64,000 nucleotides of DNA from Sterolibacterium denitrificans (GTDB lineage: Bacteria > Pseudomonadota > Gammaproteobacteria > Burkholderiales > Rhodocyclaceae), in the NCBI RefSeq assembly GCF_900174485.1, contig NZ_LT837803.1, positions 496,001 through 560,000 of the forward strand, written 5' to 3'. How positions within the stretch are numbered: position 1 is the stretch's first letter; each line of letters starts with the position of its first letter. Both the position numbers and the translations under genes were made by a program. Positions 1-8,234 of this stretch are shown here, piece after piece. The notes below the pieces were generated by a model. That model saw only the letters and a program-made list of their open reading frames with translations. It ran no database searches and was not told the DNA's origin.

Positions 1-2
1 TG

Positions 3-659
3 GCGCGCCTGCGGCAGGAATGCGGCGACCGGCTCGTGACGACGCGGCTCGACGTCGCCGACGAAGACGCGGTGCGGGACTGGATCGAGCGCGCGGCGGC
101 GGAACGGGGGCGCGTCGACTATCTGTTCAACAACGCCGGCATCGTCGTCGGCGGCGACTTCGAGGCCATGGATCGCGCCGCCTGGCGGAAGATCATCGAC
201 ATCAACCTGTGGGGCGTCATCCACGGCAGCCAGCACGGCTACGCGCTGATGCGGCGGCAGGGTTGCGGCCACATCGTCAACACGGCGTCGACGGCCGGCG
301 TCATGCCGGTCGCGCGCTCCACCGCCTATGCGACGACCAAGCACGCCGTCGTCGGCCTGTCGACTTCGCTGCGCGAGGAGGGCCGCGCCCATGGCATCCG
401 CGTCAGCGTGGTGATTCCCGGCCTCGTCGACACCAACATCTTCAGCACGGCCACCAACATCGGCGGCCACGACTACGACGCGGCGATCCGCAAGGTGCCG
501 ATCGGCAAGATCTCGCCGCAGCGGGCCGCGCGCGCCATCCTCGCTGGCGTCGCCGCCAACCGCCAGTACATCGTCTTCCCGGCCTACAACCGCCTGATCG
601 TCGGCCTGAGCCGGGCGTTTCCCGGCGTCATGGGCTGGCTGATCAACCGCGCGACTTGA
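3..659 (+). CDS. SDR-family oxidoreductase, 5' end cut by the window edge
   Basis: NAD(P)-dependent short-chain dehydrogenase/reductase. The frame is already open at base 3 and reads typical SDR sequence (ARLRQECGDRLV), so the GTG at 36 is not the start; the TGxxxGxG cofactor loop lies outside the window. Visible motifs are the FNNAGI element, a catalytic Ser in TASTAG, and YATTK (YxxxK catalytic Tyr/Lys). The C-terminus, with a hydrophobic stretch, resembles SDRs of lipid or steroid catabolic clusters. It converges on the tetR gene with a 17-bp overlap. Substrate unknown. Confidence 0.9.
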   Translation, partial: ARLRQECGDRLVTTRLDVADEDAVRDWIERAAAERGRVDYLFNNAGIVVGGDFEAMDRAAWRKIIDINLWGVIHGSQHGYALMRRQGCGHIVNTASTAGVMPVARSTAYATTKHAVVGLSTSLREEGRAHGIRVSVVIPGLVDTNIFSTATNIGGHDYDAAIRKVPIGKISPQRAARAILAGVAANRQYIVFPAYNRLIVGLSRAFPGVMGWLINRAT

Positions 660-1362
660 CGCGGCCCGGCTCCGCCGGCTGCGCGCGCAAGGCACGAAGA
701 AAGTGGCGTTCGAGATAGCCGCGCAACTGCGCTTCGGTCTTGTATTCGGTGGGCGGCAGAAGCAGCAGCGACAGCAGCAGGCGCGCGCCGTAGCCGACGA
801 TCTCGTCGAGATCGAGGTCGTCGCGGATTTCGCCGACGCGCCGCGCGACGCGGAAGGACTCGCGGAAAAAGTCGGTCGTCAGTTGCATCGACTCGGGATC
901 GCCGAGGTAGTTGCGGCTGACCCACAGCGCCGCCTGCTCGGAGAACAGGGCTTGATGCAGCGGCGTCTTCGGCGCGTTCTTCAGCGTGAACACCAGGTAG
1001 TCGAGCAGGAATTCGCAGAAGGATTCCGCTTCGCCGACCGTGCGCCGGAACTGTTCGAGAAAGTCGCGCGCTTCCTCGCGGAACACGGCGAGCATCACCG
1101 CCTCGCGGTTGGGGAAGTAACGGTACAGCGTGGCGCGCGCGACGCGGGCACGGGTGGCGATGTCGGCCATCGTCGTCTGTTCGATCGCCTGCTCGGCATA
1201 GCAGGTGCGCGCGGCGAGGATCAGCTTGAGGCGCGCCTCGTCGGGCCTGGCGTTCTGGCCCGCGCCCCAGCGCTGGGTGGCGGTCTTGCGGCGGATGGTC
1301 TTGGCGGTAGCCGTGGTACGGGTGGTACTGGTGGTCTTGGCGGTCTGGTTCTTCGTGCTCAT
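643..1362 (-). CDS. TetR/AcrR-family transcriptional regulator
   Basis: DNA-binding repressor-type protein of 239 residues. The start is the ATG at 1362; an upstream in-frame ATG at 1404 would only add a poor leader. An unusual Lys/Thr/Arg-rich tail (residues 1-35, KTTSTTRTTATAKTIRRKT) precedes the TetR helix-turn-helix at about residues 45-90 (MADIATRARVARATLYRYF). The C-terminal half is the ligand/dimerisation domain. It is divergent from the VOC-led operon, and the 94-bp spacer carries inverted repeats suitable as operators, so it probably controls itself and that operon. Ligand unknown; an acyl-CoA or lipid intermediate would fit the neighbours (inference). Confidence 0.93.
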   Translation of the reverse strand: MSTKNQTAKTTSTTRTTATAKTIRRKTATQRWGAGQNARPDEARLKLILAARTCYAEQAIEQTTMADIATRARVARATLYRYFPNREAVMLAVFREEARDFLEQFRRTVGEAESFCEFLLDYLVFTLKNAPKTPLHQALFSEQAALWVSRNYLGDPESMQLTTDFFRESFRVARRVGEIRDDLDLDEIVGYGARLLLSLLLLPPTEYKTEAQLRGYLERHFLRALRAQPAEPGRVKSRG

Positions 1363-1383
1363 CGGCGCATCATATCCGATTCG

Positions 1384-1450
1384 GTGATCAAAAATATCAC
1401 ACAAAAAACAAAGTGCGTCTTATTATTCGGACAAATAATTCTAATCTGTC
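1384..1450. promoter_or_regulatory. Divergent promoter region with candidate TetR operators
   Basis: AT-rich spacer between tetR and the VOC operon in otherwise GC-rich DNA. It holds two perfect inverted repeats: GTGAT-N7-ATCAC at 1384-1400 and ATTATT-CGGACA-AATAAT at 1422-1439. A looser GACA-N13-TGTC spans 1430-1450. Size and place are typical for TetR operators. Which repeat is bound cannot be told from sequence. Confidence 0.45.
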
Positions 1451-1471
1451 TCGTTCATGGAGGACGTCTTG

Positions 1472-2299
1472 GTGCAGGAATCTTCCGCTTCTTCGCATTT
1501 CGGCCCGGTTCGGCAGCTCGGCTACGTCGTTGCCGACCTCGACGCGGAACTCGAATGCTGGCGCCGCCAGCGCGGCGTCGGAACGTGGACCGTGATCCGC
1601 AATGTACGCCTCAACAGCCATTATCGCGGTGAACCGAGCAAGCCGCTGATCGACCTCGCCCTGGCCTACCACGGCGAGGTGCAGATCGAACTGATCCAGC
1701 AGCGCAACGCGGCGCCGTCGCCCTATCGCGCCTGCATCGAGGCGGGGCGTTACGGTCTGCATCATCTGGCCTTCCTCTGCGCTAACATCGCCGCCGCCGT
1801 GCGCCGCGCCGAGGCGCGCGGCTGGCAGGTGGCTTGCGATATCCGCATGACGGGCAGCGGCCGCTACGTGTATCTGCAATCGCCGCGCCTCGGCGCGGAT
1901 GTCTATATCGAACTTCTCGAAGCGTCTCCGGTGATGCGCCGGATGATCGCCCGGGGCATGGCGGAGACGGCGCAGTGGCAGGGCGCTGGCGCGCCGCTCG
2001 AATTCGATCTGTCTTCGCTGTTCTCCACGCTGCGCCAGGCCGCCTGGCTGTGCGGCGCGTCGCTGCGCCGCCCGGCAAGCGATGCGGCAACGGCGCGGCA
2101 GTTGCCGCCGCTGCCGCGCGTCGACTATCCGGTCACCGATCTCGCCGCCGCCATCGAGTCATGGCAAGCGCAGTTCGGCATCGGCCCCTGGCAGCGCCCG
2201 ACGGCCGGCCTGGCCGAGGCGCGCTGCGGCGAGGTGAGCCTGGCGCTCTGCGCTACCGATTCCACATCCCCAACTTCGCGAGGTCATTCCCATGCGTAA
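1472..2299 (+). CDS. VOC-superfamily (glyoxalase/dioxygenase fold) protein
   Basis: 275-residue protein of the vicinal-oxygen-chelate fold. The first module (to about residue 150) is complete, with the family-like stretches VRQLGYVVADLDAEL, GLHHLAFLC and VYIELLE. A second, shortened module begins near residue 205 (PRVDYPVTDLAAAIESW) and is cut short. The start is set by a strong Shine-Dalgarno, GGAGG at 1459-1463, eight bases before GTG 1472; the in-frame ATG at 1457 overlaps that SD and has none of its own. First gene of the operon under the TetR regulator; it overlaps the next gene by 8 bp. Enzymatic reaction unknown. Confidence 0.85.
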   Translation: MQESSASSHFGPVRQLGYVVADLDAELECWRRQRGVGTWTVIRNVRLNSHYRGEPSKPLIDLALAYHGEVQIELIQQRNAAPSPYRACIEAGRYGLHHLAFLCANIAAAVRRAEARGWQVACDIRMTGSGRYVYLQSPRLGADVYIELLEASPVMRRMIARGMAETAQWQGAGAPLEFDLSSLFSTLRQAAWLCGASLRRPASDAATARQLPPLPRVDYPVTDLAAAIESWQAQFGIGPWQRPTAGLAEARCGEVSLALCATDSTSPTSRGHSHA

Positions 2300-2942
2300 C
2301 ATCCTGGCGATGCTCAAGGCATTCGGCATCGAAGTGCAGTGGCTGCGCGCTCGCGTGCGCATTCCGCTGGCGACGCTGGAACAGTGGCTGGCCGGCCGCT
2401 TCCCGCGCGCCGCCTTCGCGCTGACGGCGCAAACGCCCGGCATCCACATCCGTGGCAGGATTCCGGCAGTCGGCGCGCGCATACTTTGCGCGGCGCGCCT
2501 CGACATCGGCGGCCTGACGGTCGGCGCCGATGCGCGCACGCTGGAAATCCGCATTGGCGCGCCGGAACTCGACGTCGGCGAAGGCTCGGTCGGGCCGCTC
2601 GCCGAGGCGATCCGCAAGGGCAGGATCGACCTGGCGCGGCCGGCCGATCTGGTCGGTAACCAGTTGGGCTTGCCGCCGCTGGTGACGCGGGCCAGCGGCG
2701 ACACGGTGACGCTCGACTTCGCCCGGTTGCCGGCGCTGCGCGAGGGTCGCGCGCGGCGGCGCTTCATGCTCGGCAGCGCGCTGCTCGGCATCTCGCGCAT
2801 CGAGGCGGCCGATGGCATCCTCGTCGTACAGTTGCGCCTGTTTCCCGCCGGCCTCGGCGGCTTCCTCAAGGCGGTCGTGCGCCATGCGCTGATTCCGGCG
2901 CTCGACCGCATGAGCGCCGCCCCGGCGGAGGCGCGCGCGTGA
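2292..2942 (+). CDS. Uncharacterised protein in the sulfotransferase operon
   Basis: 216-residue protein that I do not recognise. It has no signal peptide and no clear membrane helix. The sequence alternates short hydrophobic strands with charged turns (RIRIGAPELDVGEGSVGPL), suggesting a mostly beta, possibly lipid-binding or lipocalin-like fold (weak inference). GAGGT at 2280-2284 precedes the ATG by seven bases. The start overlaps the VOC gene and the stop overlaps the sulfotransferase start (GTGA), so translation is probably coupled. Its fixed place between VOC and sulfotransferase suggests a role in the same pathway. Confidence 0.7.
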   Translation: MRNILAMLKAFGIEVQWLRARVRIPLATLEQWLAGRFPRAAFALTAQTPGIHIRGRIPAVGARILCAARLDIGGLTVGADARTLEIRIGAPELDVGEGSVGPLAEAIRKGRIDLARPADLVGNQLGLPPLVTRASGDTVTLDFARLPALREGRARRRFMLGSALLGISRIEAADGILVVQLRLFPAGLGGFLKAVVRHALIPALDRMSAAPAEARA

Positions 2943-4147
2943 GCCGGGAGATCGCCGCATCACTGCGGCAGGGCGGGCGCTGGGCTTCGCGCGAGCAGGA
3001 ATTCCACGAAATCGCCATCCGCATGTGCGATGGCTACGACGATTTCGGCGAAACCTCCTACCTCGAAGGTCTGCGCCGGCTGCTGTATTCCTACGACGAG
3101 GAAGCGCGCTTCCACACGCTCGGCGCACTGACCATGCGCTACCAGTTGGTCGGCCTGCTCGCCGAGCGCCTGCGCACCAACCGCTGGTTCGCCGCCATGC
3201 CGGAATCGGCCGAGATCCGCATCGAACGGCCGCTGGTCATCACCGGCATGGTGCGCACCGGCAGCTCGGCCCTGCTCGACCTGATGGGCGCCAACCCGGA
3301 TACTCAGTGCCTGCCTTACTGGCTGGGTCTGCATCCGCAGCCGCGGCCGCCGCGCGCGCAGTGGGAGGCGGCCTACGATTTCCAGCACGCGCGCGTCGAA
3401 CTCGATCTGATGTACCGCGCCGGGCGGAACGTGCTCGAAGCCATCCATTTCCTCAGTCCCGACGGGCCGGACGAGCCGGGCCGCATCATCGGCCAGGGCT
3501 TTTCCGACGACCGCTTCGAGGTCGTCAATACCGTGCCGACCTGGTCCGAGTGGTACGCCAATACCATCCACCGCGAGACTTTCCAGCGCTATCGGCGGGT
3601 CACGCAACTGATCGGCGCCTACGAGCCGGACAAGCGCTGGCTGATGAAATACCCGGTATTCATCCGCAACCTCGAAGCCTTCCTCGATGCCTTCCCGGAT
3701 GCCTGCATCCTCTGGACGCATCGCGACCCGGCGCAGGTGCTGCCTTCCTACGTCAGCCTGGTGGCGCATTTTCGCGGCCTGATGGAAAAGGATATCGACC
3801 ATGCGCGCATCGCCCGCGAGCAGCTCGAAATCTGGGCATCGGCGATGGAATGCGGCATGCGCCTGCGCGAAGGGCGCGAGCACCAGTTCCACGACGTCTA
3901 CTTCAACGACTTTTATGCCGATCCGCTCGGCGAAATCGCCCGCGCCTACGCGCGCTTCGACCAGTCCTTTCCCGAGGCCGCGCGCGCCGCGATCCAGAAA
4001 TGGCGCGACGACAATCCGCCCGGCAAGCACGGCGAACATACGTATTCGAAAACCTTCGTCGGCGTCGACCGCGCGGCGATACACGCGCGCTTCGCCGCCT
4101 ACCTCGCGCGCTTTCCGCGCGTGCTCGAAAAGAGGAACAAGACATGA
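2939..4147 (+). CDS. Sulfotransferase-family protein (Sulfotransfer_3 type)
   Basis: 402-residue PAPS-dependent sulfotransferase-like protein. The 5'-phosphosulfate loop is ITGMVRTGSS (residues 101-110). The 3'-phosphate-binding region is WTHRDPAQVLPSY near residue 260. The C-terminal PPGKHGEHTYS stretch is shared in style with the second sulfotransferase in this window (DNPQNKHGVHSY). GTG start with a 4-bp overlap on the preceding stop; its own stop overlaps the next ATG (ATGA). Members of this family in lipid and steroid degraders are largely uncharacterised, and a true sulfotransfer reaction is not shown. Confidence 0.85.
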   Translation: MSREIAASLRQGGRWASREQEFHEIAIRMCDGYDDFGETSYLEGLRRLLYSYDEEARFHTLGALTMRYQLVGLLAERLRTNRWFAAMPESAEIRIERPLVITGMVRTGSSALLDLMGANPDTQCLPYWLGLHPQPRPPRAQWEAAYDFQHARVELDLMYRAGRNVLEAIHFLSPDGPDEPGRIIGQGFSDDRFEVVNTVPTWSEWYANTIHRETFQRYRRVTQLIGAYEPDKRWLMKYPVFIRNLEAFLDAFPDACILWTHRDPAQVLPSYVSLVAHFRGLMEKDIDHARIAREQLEIWASAMECGMRLREGREHQFHDVYFNDFYADPLGEIARAYARFDQSFPEAARAAIQKWRDDNPPGKHGEHTYSKTFVGVDRAAIHARFAAYLARFPRVLEKRNKT

Positions 4148-5451
4148 CCCTCCTGCGCAACGAAAAAGAGCGCGGCCTGATCGCCGATGCCGAGCGCCTG
4201 CTGCCGACCGGTACGCGCTGCCTGACCTTCGAGGACGAGCTCAACTTCGTCGTCGGCCGCGCCCAGGGCAGCCGCATCTGGGACGTCAGCGGCAACGAAT
4301 ACATCGACTACCTGCTCGGCTCCGGGCCGCACATCCTCGGCCATGCGCATCCGGCGATCACCGGCGCGCTGGCGCACATCGCCGAGAAAGGCACGAGCTA
4401 CCTCATCATCTGCGAAGAAGCCATCGAGGTGGCGAAGAAAATCGTCGAGCACGTGCCCTGCGCCGAACGCGTGACCTTCCACAGCAGCGGCTCCGAGGCG
4501 ACCTTCTTCGCCCTGCGTCTGGCCCGCGCTTACCGCCGGCGCGACAAGATCCTCAAGTTCGAGGGCGGCTACCACGGCATGCACGACTACGCGCTGATGA
4601 GCAACCAGTGGACCGGCGGCCAGCCGCCGTATCCGACGGCGATCCCGAACAGCCACGGCATTCCCGCCGCGCTGCGCGACGAGGTGCTGATCGCCCCGTT
4701 CAACGACCTGGAGGCCACCATCGCGCTGATCGAGCAGCATCACGACGCGCTCGGCGGCATCATCGTCGAGCCGCTGCAAAGGAGCTTCGTGCCGCGTCCC
4801 GGCTTCCTCGAAGGCTTGCGCGAGATCACCCGGCATTACGACATTCCGCTGATCTTCGACGAGGTCGTCACCGGCTTCCGTCTCGGCCTCGGCGGTGCGC
4901 AGGCGCGCTATGGCGTCACACCCGACCTCTGCGCGCTGGGCAAGTGCATCAGCGGCGGCCTGCCGCTCGGTGTGCTGTGCGGCCGCGAAGACATCATGAG
5001 TCTCGCCGATCCGCGCCGGCGCATCCAGATGCTGCCCTTCGTCATGCTCACCGGCACCTTCTCGTCGAATCCCGTCGTCATGAGCGTGGCGCGCGCCATC
5101 ATCGGCGTGCTGGAACAGCCGGAGACCTACGCCCGCATCGAACGGAACGGCAAGCGCCTGATGCAGGGACTGCAGCAGGCGATGAGTGATGCCGGCGTGC
5201 CGGCGCGCGTCTCGGGCGAGCCGAGCACCTTCCAGATCTGGTTCACCGACGCCGAGCCGGTGAATCACCGCTCGATGCACGGCGCCGACGCCTGGCTGAA
5301 CTTCCGCCTCGGCGACCTGCTGCTGCGCGACGGCGTGCTCAAGGCGGCGGAGAAGTTCTTCGTCTCGGCGGCGCACGACGATGCCGACATCGAGCGCACG
5401 CTGGCGGCCTTCCGCCGCGCCGCGCAACGCATCGCGGAGGAGCGGCGATGA
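4144..5451 (+). CDS. Class III PLP aminotransferase, glutamate-1-semialdehyde aminomutase-like
   Basis: 435-residue PLP enzyme of fold type I. Landmarks are HSSGSEAT (residues 113-120, phosphate binding), GGYHGMHDY, IFDEVVTGFR (Asp239 pairs with the pyridine nitrogen) and the Schiff-base lysine Lys267 in ALGKCISGG. It is closest in layout to HemL-like aminomutases and omega-aminotransferases. Being locked in an operon with a sulfotransferase and an epimerase argues for a pathway enzyme rather than the tetrapyrrole hemL (inference). Starts at an ATGA overlap; AAGAGG lies a few bases upstream. Confidence 0.9.
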   Translation: MTLLRNEKERGLIADAERLLPTGTRCLTFEDELNFVVGRAQGSRIWDVSGNEYIDYLLGSGPHILGHAHPAITGALAHIAEKGTSYLIICEEAIEVAKKIVEHVPCAERVTFHSSGSEATFFALRLARAYRRRDKILKFEGGYHGMHDYALMSNQWTGGQPPYPTAIPNSHGIPAALRDEVLIAPFNDLEATIALIEQHHDALGGIIVEPLQRSFVPRPGFLEGLREITRHYDIPLIFDEVVTGFRLGLGGAQARYGVTPDLCALGKCISGGLPLGVLCGREDIMSLADPRRRIQMLPFVMLTGTFSSNPVVMSVARAIIGVLEQPETYARIERNGKRLMQGLQQAMSDAGVPARVSGEPSTFQIWFTDAEPVNHRSMHGADAWLNFRLGDLLLRDGVLKAAEKFFVSAAHDDADIERTLAAFRRAAQRIAEERR

Positions 5452-6518
5452 AGACGGTGCTCGTCACCGGCGCTTGCGGTGCCATCGGACGGCGCGTCGT
5501 CGCCGGCCTCGTCGAGCGCGGCTGCGCGGTGAGCACGCTCGACTTCGACACGTCGGCGAACCGTGCCGCCGCCCGCGATCGCGATGCGCGGGTGCGCAGC
5601 CACTTTGGGGATCTCGACGATGCCGCGCCGCTGCGCGCCGCCGTCGCCGGCGTCGCGCATGTGATCCATCTCGCCGAGCTGCGGCCGCCGGATACCGATG
5701 CCGACCAGTTCGCCGGCTACCGCGCCAACGTCTGCGCTACGCGCGCCCTGCTGGCGGCGTGCGCGGACCGGGTGACGCCGCCACGCTTCGTCTTCGCCTC
5801 AAGCGTCGCCGTGTTCGGCGGTCAACAAACGGATGCCGCGCGGCGCGCCGATGCGCCGGCGATCCTGGCCGCGGCCGACAGCTACGGGCGGCAGAAAGCG
5901 GCGGCCGAGGCGCTGGTGCGCGCCAGCGGGCTCGATCATCTCATCCTGCGCCTGGCCCTGACGCCCGATCTGGCACCCGACGCCGGCAGGCCGCATCCCT
6001 GGCTGTTCGGATTCCATCCCGACATGCGCGTCGAGTTCCTGCACCCGGCCGACGCGGCGCTGGCGCTGGTCAATGCGCTCGATGCGTTCGGCGTGCTTGA
6101 TTCACTCGATGGCCAAGCCGTGCGCGGCCGCACGCTGCTGCTCGGCGGCGGCGCGCGCAACCGCTACCGTTATCTCGACTGGCTGAACATGGCGCTCGAA
6201 GCGCGCGGCTTGCGTCCGCTGCCGCGCACGGCCTTTGGCCGCGCCGACTACCTGACGGACTGGGTGGATACGGACGAGAGCGAGGCGCTGCTGCGTTACC
6301 AGCGCCACGACTATCCGGACTGGTTGCGCGAGCAAGTGGGCGCTGTCCGGCCGCGGTGGCTGGATGCCGGCTCGGCGCCGCTGGCGCGACGTTATCTGCT
6401 CGCGCATTCCGCGCATCACGCCGCCGCAAGCGGGCAGCGCCCGCGGCTGCTCGAATTGCGCCGCGCCTGGACGCTGGCGCGGCGCGGTCTGGCGGCCGCG
6501 CGCCTCTATCTTTCCTGA
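5448..6518 (+). CDS. NAD-dependent epimerase/dehydratase-like extended SDR
   Basis: 356-residue extended SDR. The Rossmann loop TGACGAIG is at residues 7-14, HLAELRP marks the fourth strand, and the Ser/Tyr/Lys triad is FASSVAVFG (about Ser118-119) with YGRQK (Tyr146, Lys150). The C-terminal part contains WLFGFHPDMRVEFLHPADAA, typical of substrate-domain sequences in sugar epimerases and 3-beta-hydroxysteroid dehydrogenase-like enzymes. ATGA overlap with the aminotransferase. Substrate unknown. Confidence 0.9.
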   Translation: MKTVLVTGACGAIGRRVVAGLVERGCAVSTLDFDTSANRAAARDRDARVRSHFGDLDDAAPLRAAVAGVAHVIHLAELRPPDTDADQFAGYRANVCATRALLAACADRVTPPRFVFASSVAVFGGQQTDAARRADAPAILAAADSYGRQKAAAEALVRASGLDHLILRLALTPDLAPDAGRPHPWLFGFHPDMRVEFLHPADAALALVNALDAFGVLDSLDGQAVRGRTLLLGGGARNRYRYLDWLNMALEARGLRPLPRTAFGRADYLTDWVDTDESEALLRYQRHDYPDWLREQVGAVRPRWLDAGSAPLARRYLLAHSAHHAAASGQRPRLLELRRAWTLARRGLAAARLYLS

Positions 6519-6543
6519 TTTTCCTGACTTCCGGAGATTGACG

Positions 6544-7017
6544 ATGCCCCGTTACCTTCGCGCCGAGACGCGCATTGCCGCACCCGCGGAAACGATCTAC
6601 GCGATCCTCACCGACATGCCCGGCTATGCCCGATGGAATCCGTGGATACCGCAGTGCTCGGCCGGCGCAATGAAGGTGGGCGCGATCTACACGCTGACCG
6701 TGCTGCTCAACGGGAAGCCGAAGGTCGTCAGCCATGAAGTCACGGCGCTGCGTCCCAACGAGTATTTCGCCTGGCGCGACCTCGGCTGGATCACCTGGTT
6801 CGTGCAGGGGTCGCGGTCGCGCACGCTGGTGCCGCTGGCCGACGGACGGGTCGATTGCCGCATCGAGATGCGCCTCGGCGGTTTGCTCGCCTGGCTGGTG
6901 CCCCTGCTGTACGGCAGGAGTTTGCAGGAGGGCATGGCGATGGAGCTGGCCGGACTGAAGCGCTACGCCGAGGCCGCCTTGCCGTCATCCTCCGGAATAC
7001 CGAAGAACTCGCAGTAG
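6544..7017 (+). CDS. SRPBCC-family (START-like) protein
   Basis: 157-residue helix-grip protein (polyketide cyclase/START fold). It opens with TRIAAPAETIYAILTDMPGYARWNPWIP, written here only as a family-typical start, and keeps the ASWKRDLGWITWF-like central strand region (FAWRDLGWITWF). Such proteins bind hydrophobic ligands. The start ATG 6544 follows CGGAGATTG, 25 bp after the epimerase stop, so it probably ends the operon. Its 3' end overlaps the convergent sulfotransferase gene by 55 bp. Confidence 0.85.
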   Translation: MPRYLRAETRIAAPAETIYAILTDMPGYARWNPWIPQCSAGAMKVGAIYTLTVLLNGKPKVVSHEVTALRPNEYFAWRDLGWITWFVQGSRSRTLVPLADGRVDCRIEMRLGGLLAWLVPLLYGRSLQEGMAMELAGLKRYAEAALPSSSGIPKNSQ

Positions 7018-8234
7018 CGGCCATAGTCGCGGCGGATCTGCGCCAGGCTCAGGCCGAAGTCCTCCAGCGCGTAGCTGTGCACACCGTGCTTGTTCTGCGG
7101 GTTGTCGCGCCGGGTGGCTTCCATGGCGGCAATCGCGTCCGGCGTCAGCGCGAGGCCGGCGAATTCGTAGATGCGCCGCACCTGGGCCATGGGCTCCTCG
7201 ATCACGTCGTAGTAGGAAACATCGATGAAGGACGCCGGATGCGCGGCGCGTACCTGCAGCGCCGCTTCGACCATGGCGACGTTCTTGCGATGCCAGTGCG
7301 CGGCGACCGCATGGGCATCCACCGTGTCGGTGAACACCCCGTGGCCGTGGGCCATCATGCTCGAGTAGGAAGCCGCGGTGCGCGCCGGATCGCGGTGCGT
7401 CTGGATGATCTTCGCATCGGGGAAGACCTGCAGAAGTATGTCGAGATGGCCCAGATGCGCCGGCGTCTTCAGTATCCACCGCCGCTTCGATCCCTGCTGC
7501 CACTGCATCAGTTGCAGCAGCGACTTCATGTATTCGTAGGCCGGCGTCACGTCCTGCCTTTTCAGCCAGGCCGCGTAGCTCGGCACGTCGGCGAGCGATT
7601 CGGCCACGTCGCTGAGGAAGGCGTAATCCAGCAGCAGGATTTCCTCTTCCGGCGCATCGGCGTCGACGGGATGAATGGCGAAGAATTCCGGCGCCATGTA
7701 ACGCAGCGCCTTCTCCGCCAGGCGCGTGGCCTTGAGACGCGGATCGACCGCGCCTGCGGGATAGGCTTCGGCGATCGGGTTCATCGCTTCGAAGGAGCGC
7801 ATCGCGCGCAGTTGCGGGTCGGCGGCCAGCAGGCGATGCAGCATGGTCGTGCCGGTGCGCTGCAGGCCGGCGATGACCAGCGGCGCCGTGATCGGCTGCT
7901 GGCGGATTTCAGGATGGCGGGTGAACAGTTGCTGCGCCTTGAGGCGCACGACCAGCAGGCCGATCAGCCGCTGGCGCATGATCAGGCGGCCGACCGGATG
8001 CAGATGCGCTTCCGTGTCGAGCGAGCGGGTCAGGATTTCCAGGCCGCTGCGGAAGGACTCGTCGCCGAAGTCCTGCAGGCCGGTCTTCTTGCGCGCGGCG
8101 GCGATCAGCGAAGCGGCGTCGAGGCTGGCGCGCAGGCCGAGCGCTTCGAGCAGACGGCCGATGCCGTTCAACGCGGCGATGAACTTCGGGCGATAGGGGC
8201 GGAAAGCCGGGTTGGAAAATGTGGCAGAGGTCAT
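6963..8234 (-). CDS. Second sulfotransferase-family protein
   Basis: 423-residue protein of the same family as the sulfotransferase at 2939-4147 but clearly diverged. The P-loop-like PAPS site is AGLQRTGTT (residues 122-130). The 3'-phosphate motif is THRDPARTAASYSSM (279-293). The tail contains NPQNKHGVHSY. The N-terminal 110 residues are helical and distinguish this class from small cytosolic sulfotransferases. It is translated from an ATGA overlap after the DUF1214 gene, so the two form a two-gene unit convergent with the first operon. Confidence 0.87.
   Translation of the reverse strand: MTSATFSNPAFRPYRPKFIAALNGIGRLLEALGLRASLDAASLIAAARKKTGLQDFGDESFRSGLEILTRSLDTEAHLHPVGRLIMRQRLIGLLVVRLKAQQLFTRHPEIRQQPITAPLVIAGLQRTGTTMLHRLLAADPQLRAMRSFEAMNPIAEAYPAGAVDPRLKATRLAEKALRYMAPEFFAIHPVDADAPEEEILLLDYAFLSDVAESLADVPSYAAWLKRQDVTPAYEYMKSLLQLMQWQQGSKRRWILKTPAHLGHLDILLQVFPDAKIIQTHRDPARTAASYSSMMAHGHGVFTDTVDAHAVAAHWHRKNVAMVEAALQVRAAHPASFIDVSYYDVIEEPMAQVRRIYEFAGLALTPDAIAAMEATRRDNPQNKHGVHSYALEDFGLSLAQIRRDYGRYCEFFGIPEDDGKAASA

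Noticed and set aside
3025..5451. 808-codon frame joining another frame of the sulfotransferase to the aminotransferase
   Set aside because: Only its second part (from 4144) is a real protein; the first 370 codons are an out-of-frame reading of the sulfotransferase gene.
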